DNA of 43,248 nucleotides from an uncultured Ruminococcus sp. Lineage in GTDB: Bacteria; Bacillota; Clostridia; Oscillospirales; Acutalibacteraceae. The stretch is taken from contig CACWKB010000012.1 in NCBI GenBank assembly GCA_902761375.1, positions 1 to 43,248 of the forward strand. The letters are read 5' to 3'. A program made the position numbers and the translations under genes. Below the pieces are notes generated by a model that worked only from the letters and a program-made list of their open reading frames with translations, did no database searches and was not told where the DNA came from. Below are positions 40,024 through 43,248 of the stretch, piece by piece (positions within the stretch are counted from its first letter, which is position 1; every line of letters starts with the position of its first letter).

Positions 40024-42009
40024 ATGGGAATAATCAATGTGCTTGACAAGCACGTCGCGGAGCTTATAGCCGCCGGAGAGGTCGTCGAACGGCCTGCCTC
40101 GGTCATAAAGGAGCTCGTTGAAAACGCGATAGACGCCGGCGCAAAGAATATCACCGTTGAGATCAAAAACGGCGGCACAACCTTTATGCGCGTCACCGAC
40201 GACGGCTGCGGTATCGCGCGCGACGACGTCAGGGTCGCCTTTCTGCGCCACGCGACCAGCAAGGTGCTCAATGAAAACGATCTCGACTGCATCTCGACCC
40301 TCGGCTTCCGCGGCGAGGCGCTCGCCTCGATTTCCGCCGTATCGCGGCTACAGCTTATCACACGCAACCGCGATGAGGAGATCGGCACCTCCTATGTGAT
40401 CGAGGGCGGCGAGGAGCTGTCGCTCGACGACGCAGGCTGCCCGGTCGGCACCACCTTTATCATACGCGATCTCTTTTACAACATCCCGGCAAGAGCCAAG
40501 TTTTTGAAAAAGGATGTTTCCGAGGGAATCAGCGTTTCCAACATCGTTGATAAAGCCGCGCTCTCTCATCCCGAGACAGCGTTTACATACATCCGCGACG
40601 GAAAGCAGACCTTGCGTACCTACGGCGACGGCAAGCTGCTCTCGGCGGTTTTCGCGGTGTTCGGCAAGGAATTTGCCCACGGTCTTATCCCCGTGGAATA
40701 TGAGCTGAACGGCGTCTCGGTCTCAGGCTATGTCTCAAAGCCCGTATACGCCCGTCCCAACCGCAATATGCAGAATTTCTTCATAAACGGAAGATACGTC
40801 AAATCTCGAACCGCCATGGCGGCTCTCGAGGAGGCTTTTAAAGGCTCGGTCATGGTCGGAAAATTCCCGTCCTGCGTGCTGAACCTGAGCCTGCCCTACG
40901 AGATGATCGACGTAAACGTCCACCCCGCAAAGATCGAGGTGCGCTTCGTAAACGAACGACCTGTTTTTGACGCCGTGTATCACGCGGTAAAGTCGTCGCT
41001 GATGAAAAACGACACCGCAAAGCAGGCTTCCTTCAAGAACCCCTCGGCTGTCCGCGAGGCAGGCAGCTTCAACCCGTTTCGGAACGCGAACGCGATAATC
41101 AATAAGCCAAAGCCCGTCCAAGCTCCGCACGAGCCTAAAAAGCCCGAGCCGGTAAAGGATGAGTTAGACCCGTTCTCAGCGCTCGACGTCCCTGCTCCCG
41201 TCATTGCGGAGAAAAAGCCGACGATTGGAGCTGTCCGGGTTTCCGAGCCGTCCAATCCGTTTGATATCTATTCAAAGCAGGCGGTAAAGCATGAAAAGAA
41301 GCAGGAGGAGCTCAAGGAGCGCTTAGCGGAGCAGAAGCGAGATGAGCTTTTGAATGAGCTTATCACTGAGCCTGCTGCGGAAGAGCCTGCTCCCGTGAGC
41401 TCAGAGCCGACAGAGCCTATCCTGTTTGAGCAGCCGAAGGACGAGCTGACCTTTGTCGGCGAGCTCTTCAAAACATATATCATTGTGGAGCGCAACAAAA
41501 AAGAGATGCTCCTGATCGACAAGCACGCCGCGCATGAGCGGATAATATACGAAAAGCTGAAAAGCGAAAAGGCGGGCGCCGCCGCGCAGCTCCTGCTGGC
41601 TCCGATAACGGTCACGCTCGGCAAGAACGAGTACAGCGCGACTATCGACAACCTCGATTTGTTCGCCGAGTGCTCCTTTGAGGTCGAGGACTTCGGTAAC
41701 AGCTCGGTCATAGTCCGCGCGGCTCCCCAGTACATCGACGCAGCCGAGATCCACGACTGCATAGCCGAGATGGCGGGTTATCTCGCCCTCGGAAAAAACG
41801 ATATATTCACCGAAAAGATGGAGTGGTTTTACTCGAACGTCGCCTGCCGCAGCGCGATCAAGGCGGGTAACACCAATTCTCCCGCAGAGCTGATGGAGAT
41901 CGTCCGTCAGCTTGATGAAAATAAATCGATCCGTTATTGTCCTCACGGCAGACCTGTCTGCATCGTGATGACCAAAAACGAGATAGAAAACCAGTTTGGC
42001 AGGGTGTGA
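40024..42009 (+). CDS. mutL: DNA mismatch repair protein MutL
   Basis: The 661-residue protein has the GHKL ATPase motifs KELVENAIDAGAK, DDGCGI and GFRGEALASI. A Pro/Lys/Glu-rich linker (about 335-475) follows. The C-terminal endonuclease site DKHAAHERIIYE (499-510, the DQHA-x2-E-x4-E motif) and CPHGRP indicate that MutL nicks DNA itself, as expected without MutH. ATG 40024 is preferred because GGGCGGTG lies 5 nt upstream and family alignment starts there; ATG 40018 is possible. Confidence 0.96.
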   Translation: MGIINVLDKHVAELIAAGEVVERPASVIKELVENAIDAGAKNITVEIKNGGTTFMRVTDDGCGIARDDVRVAFLRHATSKVLNENDLDCISTLGFRGEALASISAVSRLQLITRNRDEEIGTSYVIEGGEELSLDDAGCPVGTTFIIRDLFYNIPARAKFLKKDVSEGISVSNIVDKAALSHPETAFTYIRDGKQTLRTYGDGKLLSAVFAVFGKEFAHGLIPVEYELNGVSVSGYVSKPVYARPNRNMQNFFINGRYVKSRTAMAALEEAFKGSVMVGKFPSCVLNLSLPYEMIDVNVHPAKIEVRFVNERPVFDAVYHAVKSSLMKNDTAKQASFKNPSAVREAGSFNPFRNANAIINKPKPVQAPHEPKKPEPVKDELDPFSALDVPAPVIAEKKPTIGAVRVSEPSNPFDIYSKQAVKHEKKQEELKERLAEQKRDELLNELITEPAAEEPAPVSSEPTEPILFEQPKDELTFVGELFKTYIIVERNKKEMLLIDKHAAHERIIYEKLKSEKAGAAAQLLLAPITVTLGKNEYSATIDNLDLFAECSFEVEDFGNSSVIVRAAPQYIDAAEIHDCIAEMAGYLALGKNDIFTEKMEWFYSNVACRSAIKAGNTNSPAELMEIVRQLDENKSIRYCPHGRPVCIVMTKNEIENQFGRV

Positions 42010-42013
42010 TCAC

Positions 42014-42952
42014 TTGCAGGGCAAAATCAAGGTCGTTTCCATAGTCGGACCGACAGCTTCGGGAAAAACCAAGCTCTCGGTCGCTTTGGCTCAGCACTTT
42101 GACGGCGAGATAGTCTCCGCGGACTCAATGCAGATCTACAGGGAAATGCAGATCGCCACGGCAAAGCCCGACCGCCAAGAGATGGGCGGCGTACCTCACC
42201 ACCTGATGGATTTTCTGCCTCCCGACAGGGCGTATTCCGTCGCCGATTTTGTTTCCGACGCAAGGAAGGCTATAGAGGATATCGCCTCGAGAGGCAAGCT
42301 TCCCTTCATCGTCGGCGGCACGGGGCTTTATGTCGACTCGCTGCTCAACAATGTGAAATTCACGGAGGCAAAGCGCGACGAGGCGGAGTCGGCGCGTTTG
42401 CGCGCGCTGTACGATGAAAAGGGCATAGATCATTTGCTCGCTATCCTCGCGGAATTTGACAGGGAATCCGCCGAAAGACTCGCCGAGGAGCGCAACCCCA
42501 AGCGAATAATCCGCGCCATAGAGGTGTACCGGACGTCCGGCGTTACCCTCACCGAGCAGAACAGGCTTTCGCGCGCCGAGGAGTCACCGTATTCCCCAAT
42601 AAAGCTCGGATTATTTTTCAGAGACCGCGAAAAGCTCTACAGCCGCATCAATTTGCGGGTCGATATGATGCTCAGTCAAGGGCTTATCGACGAAGCCCGC
42701 GAGGTGCTTTCGAGGCCGCTCAGCGACACCGCTGTGATGGCGATAGGCTATAAGGAGCTCGCGCCTTTTATCCGTGGAGAGCTTCCTCTTGACGAATGCG
42801 TCGAGACCTTGAAGCGCGAGACCAGACGTTACGCCAAGCGCCAGATCACGTGGTTCAAGCGCGACCCGGAGATAAACAGGCTGTACGCGGACGATTATAC
42901 CTCCTTTGAGGAGCTGTACCTCGCCGCGGAAAGCATAATTGGGCACCTTTAA
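42014..42952 (+). CDS. miaA: tRNA dimethylallyltransferase MiaA
   Basis: The 312-residue protein has GPTASGKT, SADSMQIYREM, GGTGLYVDSL and TRRYAKRQITWFKRD. It adds the dimethylallyl group to A37 of tRNAs reading UNN codons, the substrate step for MiaB. The TTG 42014 start has AGGGTG (42001-42006) 7 nt upstream, in the last codons of mutL. The last codons and stop (IGHL*) come from the left inverted repeat of the adjacent MITE-like element, so the natural C-terminus may have been replaced. Confidence 0.95.
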   Translation: MQGKIKVVSIVGPTASGKTKLSVALAQHFDGEIVSADSMQIYREMQIATAKPDRQEMGGVPHHLMDFLPPDRAYSVADFVSDARKAIEDIASRGKLPFIVGGTGLYVDSLLNNVKFTEAKRDEAESARLRALYDEKGIDHLLAILAEFDRESAERLAEERNPKRIIRAIEVYRTSGVTLTEQNRLSRAEESPYSPIKLGLFFRDREKLYSRINLRVDMMLSQGLIDEAREVLSRPLSDTAVMAIGYKELAPFIRGELPLDECVETLKRETRRYAKRQITWFKRDPEINRLYADDYTSFEELYLAAESIIGHL

Positions 42953-43104
42953 AACTCATTACTGCCCATAGTCACAAATCTTTCACAGCATATTTCTGCC
43001 AAGACTCCTCGTTATACGTCAGTATGACTTCGTCGTTTTGACAAAAATCTACTATAAAATATCCGCACCTCTGAACAACAGGGAGTTTTTAGAGGTGCCC
43101 AATT
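42937..43104. mobile_element. MITE-like element with 18-nt terminal inverted repeats
   Basis: AATTGGGCACCTTTAAAA (42937-42954) and TTTTAGAGGTGCCCAATT (43087-43104) are inverted repeats matching at 17 of 18 positions. They bound 168 bp without an open frame. An inner repeat GCACCTCT (43065-43072) pairs with AGAGGTGC (43091-43098). Short non-coding DNA with long terminal repeats is typical of MITEs mobilised by a transposase elsewhere. I could not see a clear target-site duplication. An RNA hairpin role is an alternative. Confidence 0.65.
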
Positions 43105-43120
43105 GAAAAAGGACTGAATT

Positions 43121-43248
43121 ATGGATAAGCTGTTGTTAAGACGAATACTGATCGCCGCGCTGACTGTTTTGGCACTGGTATATGTAGCGTATTTGCTGAT
43201 CAGCGCGAATTTTGAGATGTACCCGACCGAAAACGCGGTCAGGGCGAC
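43121..43248 (+). CDS. N-terminus of a single-pass membrane protein (partial)
   Basis: The frame opens at ATG 43121, MDKLLLRRILIAALTVLALV and onward, and leaves the window after 42 codons. Residues 8-27 form one membrane helix with a basic N-terminal flank, so the protein is anchored with its bulk probably outside. HlyD-type adaptor proteins often look like this at their start, and one is my best guess, but too little is visible. An AAAAGGA site precedes it. No convincing promoter was found; the upstream region is the MITE-like element. Confidence 0.6.
   Translation, partial: MDKLLLRRILIAALTVLALVYVAYLLISANFEMYPTENAVRA

Noticed and set aside
43038-43066. TTGACA at 43038 as a promoter for the last partial gene
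   Set aside because: No -10 box occurs at 16-18 nt; TATAAA is only 9 nt away.
43065-43098. Hairpin GCACCTCT/AGAGGTGC as the miaA terminator
   Set aside because: No U-run follows it, and the arms are better explained as part of the MITE-like element's right end.

Overview
The window is a stretch of chromosome from a spore-forming, low-to-mid GC Gram-positive of the class Clostridia, most likely a Ruminococcus-like member of the Oscillospiraceae. The main clues are a secreted protein with a ruminococcal-type dockerin (2116-3852), a sporulation protein YunB (34692-35336), a YlbF-family protein after miaB, Firmicute-style gene orders (infC-rpmI-rplT; plsX-rnc-smc-ftsY; yhbY-yqeK-rsfS; miaB-ylbF-mutS-mutL-miaA) and frequent TTG starts. 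No tRNA, rRNA or CRISPR array was seen.

Layout. 1-440: the 3' tail of what looks like a large serine recombinase, two hairpins and a sigma-A type promoter; this may be the edge of an integrated element. 440-2065: two uncharacterised genes that seem to share a domain, then a TfoX-N-domain protein. 2116-3852: a signal peptide-dockerin-Ig-like-CHAP-like secreted protein. 3907-6864 (minus): a His/Asp-rich CobW-type GTPase, and a CPBP membrane protease translationally coupled to tadA. 7033-8851: an IspD/TarI-like cytidylyltransferase with an extended SDR. 8930-13141: a second cytidylyltransferase, a zinc dehydrogenase, a ribulose-phosphate epimerase and a TagF/TarL-like polymerase. Together these can be read as pentose phosphate to ribulose 5-P to ribitol 5-P to CDP-ribitol to poly(ribitol phosphate). 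13145-14507: infC-rpmI-rplT behind a consensus promoter and an attenuator leader, with infC starting on ATA.

14596-28734 is a dense housekeeping run: RNA methyltransferase, dprA, topA, trmFO, plsX, rnc, a radical SAM gene that appears to start on ATT, smc, ftsY, rdgB, yhbY and yqeK. Many junctions overlap by a few bases, which suggests translational coupling. rsfS and leuS follow. leuS is broken in this sequence by a deletion of about 38 nt that removes a conserved active-site stretch and shifts the frame. Then come rpsU (58 codons), aroQ, an aminopeptidase-P-like peptidase, efp, a CD1247-type acidic zinc-ribbon protein, yunB, miaB, ylbF, mutS, mutL, miaA, and the start of a membrane-anchored protein cut by the window end.

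Most of the window is ordinary core genome. The parts most worth a second look are the ATT-start radical SAM gene, the leuS lesion, a 168-bp MITE-like element whose left repeat supplies the miaA stop codon (with a possible decayed relative after miaB), the yunB ribosome-binding site buried in a terminator, the dockerin-bearing CHAP-like protein, and the ribitol-phosphate-like operon with its own epimerase. All family assignments come from reading motifs; no database search was run.
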